The position numbers and the translations under genes were made by a program. A model generated the notes under the pieces. It was not told where the DNA came from. It saw only the letters and a list, made by a program, of their open reading frames with translations, and did not search any database. From Sclerodactyla briareus (lineage: Eukaryota > Echinodermata > Holothuroidea > Dendrochirotida > Sclerodactylidae), in contig JAODTK010000223.1 in NCBI GenBank assembly GCA_026419785.1, forward strand, positions 372,001 to 436,000: a DNA stretch of 64,000 nt, read 5' to 3'. Positions 48,235-59,780 of the stretch are shown in pieces. How positions within the stretch are numbered: the stretch's first letter is position 1; the number at the start of each line of letters is the position of its first letter.

Positions 48235-48440
48235 AAATTTAGGGGGGGGGGGACGCAGACCAAACTTTTGATGAATTGATGTGTGTTACTATCTAAGCGG
48301 AGCGCCACCATTGGTTGGCGCGGAGCGAGCAAGAAAATTTTGGGTCTTACAAACCTCCCAGATGGCAGGAAACGACACTTCCTGAGCGTTGTGAGCTATA
48401 TCTACCCATTATCAAACTGGGGTCATGTCTGCAAATTGTA
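48235..48440 (+). repeat. Dispersed repeat family D, copy 2
   Basis: G-run followed by ATCTAAGCGGAGCGCC and the block order described for 695-880. Preceded by AGTGGCGGCGGAAG. Confidence 0.55.
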
Positions 48441-48747
48441 GTTATTAATAAAAGGGATGTATGAAGAATGATAATGCATATCACATGGGTTTGGGGACAG
48501 CAAATCCCGCTGAGGGAGAGCCCGGGGAAAGGGATGTCACACACACTTCTTCGATCATTACAGTGAATTTCCAGTGCCATGATCGAGACTGAATAATTAT
48601 GATGCTCACCCAGGTAGCCCCTTTCCCCCCCAGTTGGCCATCCCACAGTGTCACGTGGTTAGTGTATCGGATCGGACTTGCAGTCTGTTAGGGGTTTAGG
48701 TCGACTCCCGTAGGTGGGTTTTCCTCGCATTTTACACTAGTTGACCA

Positions 48748-48831
48748 ACTAAGTGAAAAATTATTACGTACGTTTAGAAGACACCAAAAGTGGTGCCTTT
48801 GAAACGTACGTAAAACTTTTTTCCACTTGGT
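48748..48831 (+). repeat. 84-nt near-perfect foldback hairpin
   Basis: The left arm (48748-48785) and right arm (48792-48831) pair through TTACGTACGTTT / AAACGTACGTAA (12 bp, exact, 48764-48775 with 48802-48813), AAGTG / CACTT and CACC / GGTG, around a loop of about six bases. Only a few mismatches and one small bulge interrupt a stem of about 36 positions. This is the size and shape of a small palindromic MITE or of a microRNA-type precursor; the sequence alone cannot tell which. A related arm occurs inverted at 50857-50887. Confidence 0.7.
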
Positions 48832-48899
48832 GATGAACTGTTGTAACTGGAGAGCTGTGGCCCCAAAGATTTCTTTCAGAAGTTCAACAATCTTCATCA

Positions 48900-50760
48900 C
48901 ATTCGCACATCTAACACTCTTCCAACAGAAAATACCTCTGGATTACCTCTGGCCGAGCGTTTTCATAATTTCTTTGTAGAGAAGACTGAAAATATTATAC
49001 AATTCCTAAATGATTCTGCGCCCCAGGAATTAGCCAACATCGTTTTTCAAACAACTGATCAGAGATTCCGTGATTTTTCAGCTGTGTCAGAGAAAACGGT
49101 CAGCGATATCATCTCTCAGTCGAAGTCGACCACTTGTGACTCGATCCGGTTCCTACTGACATCCTGAAGAATTGCAGACAGAGCTCGTTCCGGTCATTAC
49201 TAAACTTACTAATTTTAGTGCTTACTGATGGCCAGTTTCCGCAGTCACTTAAGTTCTCTCATGTTTCGCCGCTACGAAGTCGGGTGGACTTGACTCAGAA
49301 AACTTACAGAATTACCGCCCCATTGCTCACTTACCGTTTATAGGAAAAGTCTTGGAGAGAGCAATTGCTTACCAGCTTCAAGCCTACCTTCAAGAAAATA
49401 ACTACTTTGCAGCGTCCAATCGGCTTACAGAAAACACCACAGCTGTGAGACGGCGCTCGTTCGGGTAGTAAATGACGTACTCCAGGCACTTGACAGTGGT
49501 GAAGAAGCGATGCTATTACTTTTAGATTATTCTGCTGCTTCGACAACTATTAACCAAGATATTTTGCTTAATCGTCTCTACGAGAGATATGGTATTCGTG
49601 GCAATGCATTGAACTTGTTATCATCTTATTTGAAAGATAGGTCTCACTGTGTTGTAATCAATAATTCTAAATCTCCTGTTCAGGTGTCACCTCATGGTGT
49701 GCCCCAGGGATCGGTAATTGGCCCTCTTGCGTTCAGCTTATATGCTGCCCCATCATGATATTGTTTTTTGTATCACAATCTAAACTGTATAATGTATGCC
49801 GATGATACACAAATTATGTTTTCATGGATAATTGTAATCGTTCGGATTCCATCCTCAAGTTGCAGTCTTGTGTCAGTGATATAAAACACTGGTCTACTTC
49901 TAATGGTTTGAAACTCAAAGCCGAGAAGACTGAGATAATTCACTTCACTAGTAAGTTTAGACAGTCTCAGAAGATTGAGCAAGTGACTCTTATTGATAAC
50001 GTCATTGATATTGTTCCTAACTCTGTACGTAACCTTGGAGTTAAACTCGATGTGCATCTTACCATGGACGACTATATTAATCAAATATGCAAATCAGCAA
50101 ACTTTGCTCTCCGTAGAATTGGGTCTGTTCGCTCGTACTTGTCTAGGAAAGGTACAGAAAGGCTAGTTCATGCTCATGTAATGTCTCGTATTGATTTCTG
50201 TAATTGTATTTTATATGGTATTCCAGACTTTCAAATTGGCAGGTTACAGAGAATTCAAAATTCTGCTGCCAGGTTGGTTACTCGTACTAAGGAACGTGAG
50301 CACATTACACCAGTCTTACATGATTTACACTGGCTTCCAGTTAAGAAACGCATCGATTATAAAAATTTTGACACTTACTTTCCTCTGTTTTAGCGGGGAT
50401 CGCTCCATCGTATCTTCAGACGTTGTTGCAAAGGTATCGTCCCACCAGGAGTCTTCGATCATCTTCCCGCTGTCTTTTGGTTCCGCCTGTTGTGGTGACT
50501 AGATTTTACGGAGCTCGTACTTTTTGCGACAGCTGCTGCTGAACTTTGGAACGATCTCCCTAATCACCTTAAACAGTATGGCACTTATAGCACTTTCAAG
50601 TCTCATTTGAAGACCTATCTTTTCCAGAAGTGATGGTCTGTTGATGGTCGTTGTTATGTTTTTTTCATATTTGTTTTTCTGTAAGGTCAGCGCGTAGAGA
50701 CATCTCTTTGTGGACAGTGATATGCGCTTTATAAGAATGGTTCATTATTATTGTAACAAA
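48900..50760 (+). mobile_element. 5'-truncated L2/CR1-type LINE, RT domain
   Basis: The plus strand reads the linker before RT (LPLAERFHNFFVEKTENI), then DPIPTDILKNC-like and NYRPIAHLPFIGKVLERAI pieces in changing frames. An open stretch follows with LLLLDYSAASTTINQDILLN and HGVPQGSVIGPLAFSLY (49510-49757). The catalytic YADD (49795-49806) is intact. A 189-codon open frame (49824-50393) runs to ITPVLHDLHWLPVKKRIDYK, and a C-terminal remnant (AELWNDLPNH-like) ends near 50630. The 3' end ATGCGCTTTATAAGAATGG plus TTATTATT resembles the LINE at 18140-20935. Endonuclease is absent. Several frame changes and stops make it inactive. Confidence 0.9.
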
Positions 50761-51764
50761 CAAGGGAATCAAGGTTTCAAAATATGTTATTGTTGTATCG
50801 CAACATATCTGTAAGCAATTTTACAGAATACAGTTCGATACATAAATCAGGCTGTTTTGGTGTCTTTTTTATTTGAAACGTACGTAACACCTAAGCCATT
50901 ACTGCAAGATAGTAAATGATAAATTCATTCACAGACATGACATTTGGGATATTTCTTCATGTTCATCATAAAGCTGAACAAAAATGCAAGCATCACTTTT
51001 TTATGTTTAATCCAAGGACTATTTTTTTTCTTCAAATGTCCCACTTTCGTTGCCGAGTATTGTGGCCTTGTACCGTGATACAGCGGTGATTATTGTCCAT
51101 CTTGAATATTCTAGTACGCGGAGGTAAATATTTCCATTCGATTACAGATTTCGCTACAAGCTGCGAATATCGCAGATTAGGCGGCAACGGGTTCGGTACG
51201 GCAACATGTGTTGAACTTAGGAAGGATACTAGTTTCACATTTATTTAGGGCGGTTATAATCTATTGTCTATATTCCACCATGTTCCGCAGATCGATAATG
51301 ATAGTTTAATTGTCGATGTTGGTGTTAATCAAATTTCATCTGGTCAAATTTTAGGGGGGACGGACCCCCCACTCTGAATTTTTTTGGGGGACACGTCCCC
51401 CCGACCCCCCCGCTTGCGCCGCCTATGAGTAGAGCACCAAGCGGTGTAGAAGCTGAAATCAGAATTTCTTGGACGCACTCTATTCAGGAAGGATATGTGA
51501 CTCTTTTACATGCATACCAAGCAGTTTGTAAGCTGATAATCTACTGATAAATTCTTCAATTGATTCTCAAATCTAAATTCCTTGACATTCCATAGGTACA
51601 ACTGATCAATAATAATGAGGGGTTTGCCCGGTATCCATCTCATACACAAGCCAAACCAGAATATCATGATATTTGATTAGTGTTATTATTGGTGACAGCC
51701 TAATATTCGTAAAGTTTTATATTCATAAGGTCCATTATCATAACGAAATGAATGTGAAAATTCA
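50761..51764. other. Intergenic, no gene recognised
   Basis: Contains the inverted hairpin-arm copy (50857-50887) and a stretch with C/G-runs at 51350-51412. No exon recognised. Confidence 0.45.
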
Positions 51765-53090
51765 TAATAACCAGAGAGCCAAAAGGCTTAGTGATGCTTT
51801 GACTCTTTCTTACAACCTACAGCCAGACACAAAGACAAATGGGAGATTGTACCAGCTATCATGGGAAAACATAACGTCTGACAAATTCCCAATTTTTCCC
51901 AACAACCAATGAGGTTCCTATGCTCTTGATAAGATAGCTACACATGATTTCAAGGATTTCAGACTTTGACCTATGGTGACCTCAAAACAATAGGGTTCAT
52001 GTACACATCATGGGGAACACACATACCAAGTATGAGCTTCATCCATTCAGGTGGGGTCGAGTTATCGTATTCACAAGCCATAATTGGCCAAAAATTGTAT
52101 TTCGACCAAAATCACTCCTGACTCCTATACCCAAAATAATAGGTTCCTGTACTCCCCATAAGAAAGCTACACACCAAATTTCAACCCGATCAGACCACCT
52201 TCCCCGACACTTCTCATTTTCACAAGGTTATCAGACTTCAACCTCTGGTGACCTCAGCTGACCTCTGACCTGACCCCAAAACAATAGGGTTCATGTACAC
52301 ATCATGGGGAACACACACACCAAGTATGAGCTTCATCCATCCAGGTGGGGTCGAGTTATCGTTTTCACAAGCAAAATTCGCCAAAATATTGACTTTTCAA
52401 ATTTTGACTAAAATTCACCCCGACCTATACCAAAAACAATAGGGTTCCTATACTAAGAAGGCTACACAGCAAATTTCAACCCGCCAAGAACCCAACCATC
52501 TTGGTTTATCGTGTACACAATGTTTTCAGACTTCTTTACTCTTGGTGATCCAGATGACCCTACTGAACTGACCCCAAAACGATCGGGTTCATGTACACAT
52601 CATGGGGAACACACACACCAAGTATGAGCTTCCTCCATCCAGGTGGGATCGAGTTATCGTGTTCACAAGCGAAAATTTGCCAAAACATTTGAATTTTCAC
52701 AAATTTTCCTTTGTTACCAAAATGTCACCACGACCTCTATAACCATAAAAACAATTAGGGTCCAGTGTAATCCCCATAGGACACTACACATTAAATTTGA
52801 AAGCCGATCAGACAAACCATTCTGGACTTAGCGTGTTCACAAGGTTTTCAGAATGTGACTCTGGGATGATGCCAGATGACCCCTCGACCTGACCCAAAAA
52901 AATAGGTTGATGTATACATCATGGGGAACACACATACAAGATGAGCCTTCATCCATCCAGGTGGGGGAGTTATGCCTCTTCACAAGCAGGCATCACACAC
53001 CCATACACACACAATAAACACAACACACACACACTGGATTCAGGAAGGCATAGATTCCCTGACTTCAGTCAAGGAATCAAAAGAGGTCAT
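51765..53090 (+). repeat. Repeat family E, copy 2, about four units
   Basis: Starts with AGCCAAAAGGCTTAGTGAT and ends after a CA-rich stretch with TCAAGGAATCAAAA. The same start and end bound the shorter copy at 58905-59780, so these are probably true element ends. The CCAGGTGGGGTCGAGTTATC box recurs at about 52048, 52339, 52636 and 52955, spacing roughly 290-320 bases. Each unit also carries ATCATGGGGAACACACA. Confidence 0.8.
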
Positions 53091-54663
53091 AATCCAAAAG
53101 ATCTGATATTCATCATGAAAAAAGGGTTTGAGATCATGATGAACCAAAAGTTCATAATTCATAATGGACGAAACGAAATGGTTTGTTGGGTTATAATAGA
53201 ATACAATTTGTGCTATTATGGATTGAAACTTATGTACAATGCATCCGATGAGTAATGACCTTCATGAATAATGAACTTTGGGCTGTCACTAATGATAATA
53301 ATAAACCAATATCATGTGAATGAATTGGTAATGGTACATGAGGCCAAAGTCATCAAGTGCCGCATTTAAAAAATGTCATGGTTGAGAATGTATTACACAC
53401 ATATTCCATTGTGCTGCCAGTCTTGCAATTTTCTAGTGAGGGGTGAAAATTCTCACTGTTGGTATGGGCAGACTCAGGGTCTTTTAATACCTTCACTGCA
53501 TCCACAGCTACCATGGGCAGACAATGTGTTCAATGTCAGGGTACTGCGGATGGGCCGGGATGTGTGAAACTGAGTGCCTGGTATTCAACTGCGCTTTCAG
53601 GCGCACTGTGAACCTCCCTGAAGATGATCCGTCCAACATGTCCTATTCAGTACAGGGATTTTGGAGTTGTGGCCACCTAGTTTGACACTCCCATAACGAT
53701 GGTTGGTGCAGCTTCTGGGTTACCTCAGAAATATTGAGGGTGGGGGGGGGGATAGGCTGCCAGGGGTTCTCTGGGTGATCGGAAGCGTCGGGTGGATGTG
53801 GCTAAGTGCCTCCCAGACACATGCTCCTGAGTGAGTGGAAGCACACAACTAAATGGACTCGCTCCTACTGATATTACTATATTTCTAGGAAAATTATACC
53901 ACACATAAGGTCCTTTATGAACCACATACAGTTTAACATCCCACGGGTCTGAATAAGGTCCCTTCACCGTTCTTAATAAAGTAAATTTTTTGCTAACATT
54001 GAATTTTGAATTCTAGGAAGACTGAAACAATTTCTGGTCGAGGGTGTGAACTTGGATATTGAACTTTGTCAATCTTCCACAGGATAAAGAATGAAGGGGC
54101 AAGGTTTGTCCATGGGCAATTTTGCAAATGCAAATTGTATACCCTATGAAGATAGCATCATCACCAACACCCAGGGATAGTACAACCCTTCACATGTCCT
54201 GAATTATAATCAAGGAATAGTCACATTGAACATATCATTGTTACAGACATACTGCATGGATATCGGATTGCACTAGAACAATTTTTCCTGTCATGTCAAT
54301 GGCAAATTCACTGACACTCCTTTTCCAGTTGGGCGATCAGAAACAATTTTGCAATAATGTTTATAGACCTAGTGCCTTGCCCAAATGGACACACAAGACT
54401 TGAAACCATTACCATTGGATTGCAAACTCCAATTAAGCCACAAATGGACCACCGAGAGGTCCTAGTGAATGGCGCGCTATTGAGTCTGGTAAGGAGGCTG
54501 CGATTTTTTTTTTCAACTTGAGATTGGATCTTGCAAATTCAGTTTATGAGTCCTCTCTTTAATACAATGTTAGCATGTTACCCAACAATTTTATTTTCTT
54601 CCATAATGACCGTGAAGTCTCGTTCAACTCTCCTATTTGTGTTTATCTATTTTTTCATCCCAG
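53091..54663. other. Intergenic, no gene certain
   Basis: Some exon-like acceptors (for example before 53506 and 53610) are followed only by short open stretches without good donors. G-run at 53742-53751. Confidence 0.4.
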
Positions 54664-54734
54664 TACAGACTCGCCCAGCATTACCAGGCTCTGTCAGTGT
54701 GCATCATTTTTGCATTCTGGCCACTGTTCAAATC
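54664..54734 (+). CDS. Orphan exon-like segment, hydrophobic
   Basis: A strong acceptor (TATCTATTTTTTCATCCCAG) and donor GTAAGT bound 71 nt. In one frame it codes YRLAQHYQALSVCIIFAFWP and then LFKS, a membrane-helix-like stretch. In another it codes QTRPALPGSVSVHHFCILAT. I do not recognise the protein. It could belong to an unknown plus-strand gene ending near 55033-55115, or be a late exon of the membrane-protein gene, whose exon 4 has an alternative phase-1 donor at 40089. The 14-kb gap makes the latter a weak guess. Confidence 0.35.
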
Positions 54735-55096
54735 GTAAGTTTGCCATGTTGAAAATAATTTCTTTGAAGAAATATTCTACAATATCAACAAACTTGATAA
54801 CAGAAGAAATTGTTAGTGAGGGTACACTGCAGATATCATTATGTGATTTTTGGATCGATGGCAGGAGAAAAACCAGGAATATAACACAACATTGTACAAC
54901 TCATTCAAGTTACGAATATTGCTCATGGCAGAGTGAAGCTGTAAGAATGTATAAACTGTGTAATACTGCTGAAGGATCGGTGTATGTGGGTGAAGCCAAC
55001 ACATTAACGTCATACAGCCAATCAATCCATTAAAGTTGGTTATCATGCTAAACACCCTTAAAGGACTTATGTTTATATTACGCACAAAATATGGAA

Positions 55097-55107
55097 AATA
55101 AAATAAA
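55097..55107 (+). terminator. Two overlapping plus-strand AATAAA signals
   Basis: AATAAA at 55097-55102 and 55102-55107, downstream of the open stretch ending at 55033. They could end a plus-strand transcript that contains the exon-like segment at 54664. Confidence 0.35.
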
Positions 55108-55137
55108 AAGACTGATTACTGACTTTTTGTACAAACC

Positions 55138-55143
55138 TTTATT
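55138..55143 (-). terminator. Candidate MED30 polyadenylation signal
   Basis: AATAAA on the minus strand (TTTATT on plus), about 660 bases past the MED30 stop. It is the first good signal seen downstream of the stop. It faces the plus-strand signals 31 bases away, so the two transcripts would converge. Confidence 0.45.
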
Positions 55144-55806
55144 ATATCAGCTGTGTCATAGTTAACTTTGTTCCACAACCTAGCAATGATCAGAGAGCTT
55201 CATACAGGGTGGATGTTTTTTCCATATTCAGCATCAAATCCTCCCTAACCATAGGATAACGAATGGCATGTTATCATATCTCCCTATTATATCATGCCAT
55301 TCTAATACAATCACAACAGATTCTGCTCAACCACGTTTTTTAGCATACATGCCTCAAGCCTATGATTGTGTCATTTTGAGGGCCTCCTTGCATAGTACTA
55401 TTCCATTAGCAGCGGCGAGTCAACTACCCAGTGGGACTCGAGTCTAAACTGATTTGAGGCTTCTCACAGAACCTCATGGAAACTATAATCTTGTTGATAA
55501 CCTGGGAGACTTCCTCAACTCTTGTCATGGAAATGATCCAGGGATACCTTGATTGTCCTGGTGGTGTTGCCTCGTGAGAGGCACAAGCCATTCTGGGTTG
55601 CTGCCAAGTCCCTCAATCATCACAACTGACTAGTCGGGTTCTCAGTCGCAGGTCGGGCCCAACCATTTCGTAGTTAAAAAAAAATGTTTTTCTGTCATCA
55701 TGTGAGTATCCATGAAAACATCCTGATGTTTAAGAATGCCCACATGCAACCTCATCTCCGGCTATTTTCCCCATACGTTCGATGTGGGCGGCCCATGGAG
55801 CCTTGC

Positions 55807-55916
55807 TCAAGTTGGCTGAGTATGTCGCAAAGCCATCATGGTGTTGATGTCCCATACAAAGCTGCTGTCGGCCTTCCATAATCTGTCTGCAGTTTATAGT
55901 TCTTTGCTTGCAGCTT
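55807..55916 (-). CDS. MED30: Mediator subunit 30, exon 4 (C-terminal), two 1-base insertions
   Basis: Acceptor GAATTTTATTTGCAG, then KLQAKNYKL, a one-base excess, RQIMEGRQQ, a second one-base excess, and FVWDINTMMALRHTQPT with stop at 55809-55807. The three pieces in order match the conserved C-terminus of MED30, a coiled-coil followed by a WDIN-x-ML motif. The exon is 110 nt; removing two bases gives 36 codons, consistent with the phase-0 entry. The indels may be sequencing or assembly errors, or decay. MED30 is a metazoan Mediator head-associated subunit that helps couple activators to RNA polymerase II in the nucleus. Confidence 0.85.
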
Positions 55917-56710
55917 CTGCAAATAAAATTCAGATAACCAATAAACAACAGCAGTGATCCGCATACCCAGCGTGCGTTCCAAATCCCTATAATATACTCT
56001 GACCCCGTTCAACAACAGGTGCATCGGCCAGCTCTTCAATTCAAGGGGGGGGGGGAGAAAGACTCCTCCCAGTTTTGAGGGGGCAAGCCTAAACCCCACA
56101 CCCAAGGCAAATGATGAGAAATAATGGGGAATAATTAGCATCCTTACTTCTACTCTCTCTGTGCAGATCCTTCTCTTCAATGATGTCCTCCTCTCTTTCT
56201 ATTTCTACTTCCCTTCTATCTCATCTTTGAATGGCATGAATAGTGAACTGATTTGCACCAAACGCTATCACATTAAGTACACCTGCTCAAACACAATGCT
56301 ATCGAGTTTGCTCACACGGTTTCAGTGATATCCTGACAACCCCCACACATACAAATGTTATGAAGTAGCTGGCTGGTCAGGAAGGTACTTTTTTTCCCCT
56401 AAATTCTTCATGAATGGGTTTTTTTATTGTAGTTTATCTGAAAAGTTCTTCCAACTTGTTGAGGAACAGTTCATAACATGAATTCAACTTGCACTTTGCC
56501 CTGTTTCTCTAATATATTTGGAGAAATACCACAGCGCCCCAATTGGGAAATCAATGTTATTGGCACATCAATATGTCACATCCATTGACCAAGTATGAGA
56601 GCCACGGCCACTTCAATGTTCATCAGTAGTTACATTACACACACACACACATATGTACACACGTATGATTCATAGTGGCTTTGGCATGCAGAGATAAGCT
56701 TTCAGCTCAC

Positions 56711-56818
56711 CAGTATCAACTCTTTCTTCTCCTCGCCAAGATGTTGGGCTCGCTCCTTGTAGCCAGAGGACAGCATCTCTGACCAGTTCTCTGGGCCACC
56801 CACCAGGGGGATATAATC
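56711..56818 (-). CDS. MED30: Mediator subunit 30, exon 3
   Basis: Exactly 36 codons, phase 0 at both ends, between acceptor TGTCTTTCAG and donor GTGAGC. It codes DYIPLVGGPENW followed by a charged helix with YKERAQHLGEEKKELIL. In MED30 the corresponding region is an IPYV-type segment, then a variable linker and a charged E-E-R-R-E helix leading into the C-terminal coiled coil. The frame is clean. Confidence 0.88.
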
Positions 56819-58270
56819 CTGAAAGACAGGGAGAAAATACTGCTGACACATGGACTGGTTGTCAACATCCCTACAAGAAAACTATGCAACTAAAAGTGTG
56901 GGAGCTGGTGATGTAACAAACTTCTGTCATTTCAATTCCCCCCCCCCCCCCCAAGAAAAATAATGAGAATATAAGACTGAAATGAAAATAATGCCAAGTT
57001 AAGGCATGGAGAGGAGTTAAGAGGAGCAATTAGTTGCATTAATTTAAATGTGAGGTTTTCTTGTGCCCAGTTTCTATCAATTTGGAGAATCTATAGAAAT
57101 GTCCCTCGACTCGATACTTCATTATCAAGCGGTATGTGAATTAGCTGTCCCATTTATGGTATGTGAGAAAACAAAATACTTATGTCTCTTTCTTTCCCCT
57201 CCAGTCTCCAAGGAGAGCCAAAGCCAGCATACCAATATCTGTTTTTTTTTTTACATGTGTTACCTTCACTCCACTTCACTGCTGTCTGCGATTATTATTA
57301 ATAATAACAAGTTGCTTTCATGAAACGCTTTTGACGCAAAAGTACCTTCAATTATCTACTGTCTGTAATTACTATTTGGAATGAAGCCTTTTTTCATAAC
57401 GCTCCTTACACAAAAGCATCAATCAACTTAACGAAGTAGGAGGGGGAATTGAGAGTGGAGAGTAAGGAGGAGCGCCTTTAGTTTCCTCTAGAAGGAGTCA
57501 TACTAACAGACTCCTGAAGATCTTCTGTTGAGGTGTTCCAAAGAGAGGGACAAATAGAAGTCAAATGCTAAGTCCTTTCATACTGTAAGTGCTAATGTTG
57601 AGTAACGAGAGGGAATTGTAAGGACAAAGGCAGAACTGGGATACAACAGGACAGAACAACATGAATAAAGGTGTAAAACATCCATCCTGCGAACCCCCGA
57701 GACCACCTATCCCAAGAAAAAGATAATAGAATAGAACTGGATAAACAAAAACCATATGTGGAAATTTTATTCACTGGCTGCACTAGTAGCACAAAATACA
57801 GTTTGACTGGCAAAAATATTGATGAGTAGTAGTGGCTAGTGGGGTTGACAGTTTTACTACTTTTCCTGCCAGTTACATGATGGCAAGTACTGAGACCATA
57901 TTGAATGTAGCTTCCCAGAAAATCTTAATGCAGACCCACTTTCAGATTGTATCGCAGTCAGCAGCAGGGATGGCTGCAGAATTCGCAAAAAAAAAAAAAA
58001 AGGTTGAATGAAATGGAGGAAAGATTCGATGGGAATGTGAGAAATGCTGGTGACAGTGTAGGGGGGGACAGGTGTGAGACCCCTGACCTCCTGCCAGGGC
58101 ACCTTGAGACCAAGCTAGCGACAAAATCTAGAGGGCCCCCTGATTGGTGGTAAGTCATTGCCACTACTTACTGGCCTCCTCCACCACTCTAAACTTGGTG
58201 TAGCTGGGCCAACAGTATCAAATATCATGGAAGAGAAGCATCACTTAGTACTTAGCAGACCATACTGTAC
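56819..58270. other. MED30 intron 3
   Basis: Contains a C-run at about 56937-56952 and frames without domains. No nested gene recognised. Confidence 0.7.
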
Positions 58271-58433
58271 CTGTGGGTTATTCTGTTCGAAAGTAGCAGC
58301 GATGTGGTTGCACCGGTCATAGAGCGCCCTCAGATGACTTGAAGGAGGTGGTTACGCTTTTCACGATGTCCCTTGAGCTTGTCCTGTTTTTTCCCTTGTA
58401 TGACTGGGCAGTTACAGTCATGTTATTCGGAAC
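58271..58433 (-). CDS. MED30: Mediator subunit 30, exon 2, two 1-base deletions
   Basis: Acceptor CACATCATTGTAG, then VPNNMTVTAQSYKGK, a missing base in an A6 run (58392-58387), QDKLKGHREKRNHLLQ, a second missing base near 58338-58332, and HLRALYDRCNHIAATFEQNN followed by PQ and the donor GTACAG. The P-N-x-x-T...Y start and the LRxxYDKCN-like end are the hallmark of this part of MED30. The exon is 163 nt; adding two bases gives 55 codons and restores phase 0 with both neighbours. Confidence 0.88.
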
Positions 58434-58904
58434 CTACAATGATGTGTGAAGACGCTTTTTCTTAAGAAGTTGTCATGCAATCATGGGGTGGATGGGAAAC
58501 TCACAGACACACGCTTCTTCACCCTATTCTGGAATAAATTACAATCTTCACCTTCAGTTGCAAGGTCACTGCACAGCCATGGTCCATGGTTTCATGGGCT
58601 ACTTCCACCATGCTCGCCACTATGATATCCCTAGAATTCTCAACCCATTCATTATCATCCCACATGACCTAACCACTCCACAGACCACTACAACACTATG
58701 ACCACAAGCTGTGGAATTTCGATGTTAAATGTGTTTATTGAATGAAACAAACCAATTTTGAAATGTTAGAGGCCATCTCCAGTCTCTGTTGTGACGTTCA
58801 ACAGGTAATCTCCATTAACAAAGCTGGTCAGAGCTAAAAGTGATATGACAGTAGATCCACATTCATCCCTATGTTTAAATTTTCAGCCATTATACTGTTT
58901 TGTA
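58434..58904. other. MED30 intron 1, proximal part
   Basis: A plus-strand 72-codon frame (58483-58701) contains HGFMGYF, faintly like a PRMT5 motif. No splice sites or further PRMT5 motifs accompany it. Nothing else recognised. Confidence 0.45.
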
Positions 58905-59780
58905 ACCAGAAAGCCAAAAGGCTCAGTGATTCCTTGACTCTTTCTGACAACCTAGCCACGGCCGCCTATAGCCAGACACAAGGACAAATGTGAGATCTGC
59001 ACCAGCTCATTAACGGCAACATAACGTCTGACAAGTTTCCAATTTGTGACAACAAACCAATAGGGTTCATTTACTCTTGGATAAGGCAAGCTACACACTA
59101 AATTTCAAGTTTTCAGATTCTGACCTCTGTACCTCTGTATCTGACCTCAATAGGGTCCATGTTCTCATCATGGGGAACACACATACCAAGTGTTAGCTTC
59201 ATCCTCAGGTGGGGTTGAGTTATCGTGTTTACAAGGTTTTCAGACTTTGACCTCTGTTGACCTCAGATGACCTCTGACCTGACCCCAAAACAATAGGGAT
59301 CATGTACTCATCAAGTATGAGCTTCATCCTCAGGTGGGGTTGAGTTATCGTGTTTACAAGCCAAAATTGGCCAAAATATCTACTTTTCAAAAATTGTCTA
59401 TTTTTTAACAAAATTCACCCCAGACCAGAACCAAAAACAATAGGGTTCCTGTACTCCATAAGGGGGGGGCAAGGAACTATACAAACCACCAATTTTCATC
59501 TATTGACGTCAACCATTCTGGACTTTCATGTTTGCAAGGTTTTCAGACTTTGACCTCTGTAGGCTCTGTTGACCTTAGATGACCTCTGACCTGACCCCAA
59601 AACAATAGGGTTCATGTTCTCATCATGGGGAACACACATACCAAGTATGAGCTTCATCCATCCAGGTGGGGGTCAAGTTATCGTGTTTACAAGCCAGGGT
59701 TACATACATACATACATACACATACACACACACTGTCATGACTGCATAGATCCCTCTGACTTCGTCAAGGAATCAAAAAT
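58905..59780 (+). repeat. Repeat family E, copy 3
   Basis: Same start (AGCCAAAAGGCTCAGTGAT) and end (TCAAGGAATCAAAA) as 51765-53090. The CAGGTGGGGTTGAGTTATC box is at about 59208 and 59332, and a related box at 59661. A (CATA)n stretch precedes the end. It sits in MED30 intron 1, antisense to the gene. Confidence 0.78.

Noticed and set aside
54575..55033. 152-codon single-exon gene
   Set aside because: The frame crosses a strong acceptor and donor (54664, 54734) in a frame without recognisable features. A spliced structure is more likely.
58483..58701. Possible PRMT5-like peptide (HGFMGYF)
   Set aside because: Only seven residues resemble the family, no other PRMT5 motif or splice site is near, and it lies inside MED30 intron 1.
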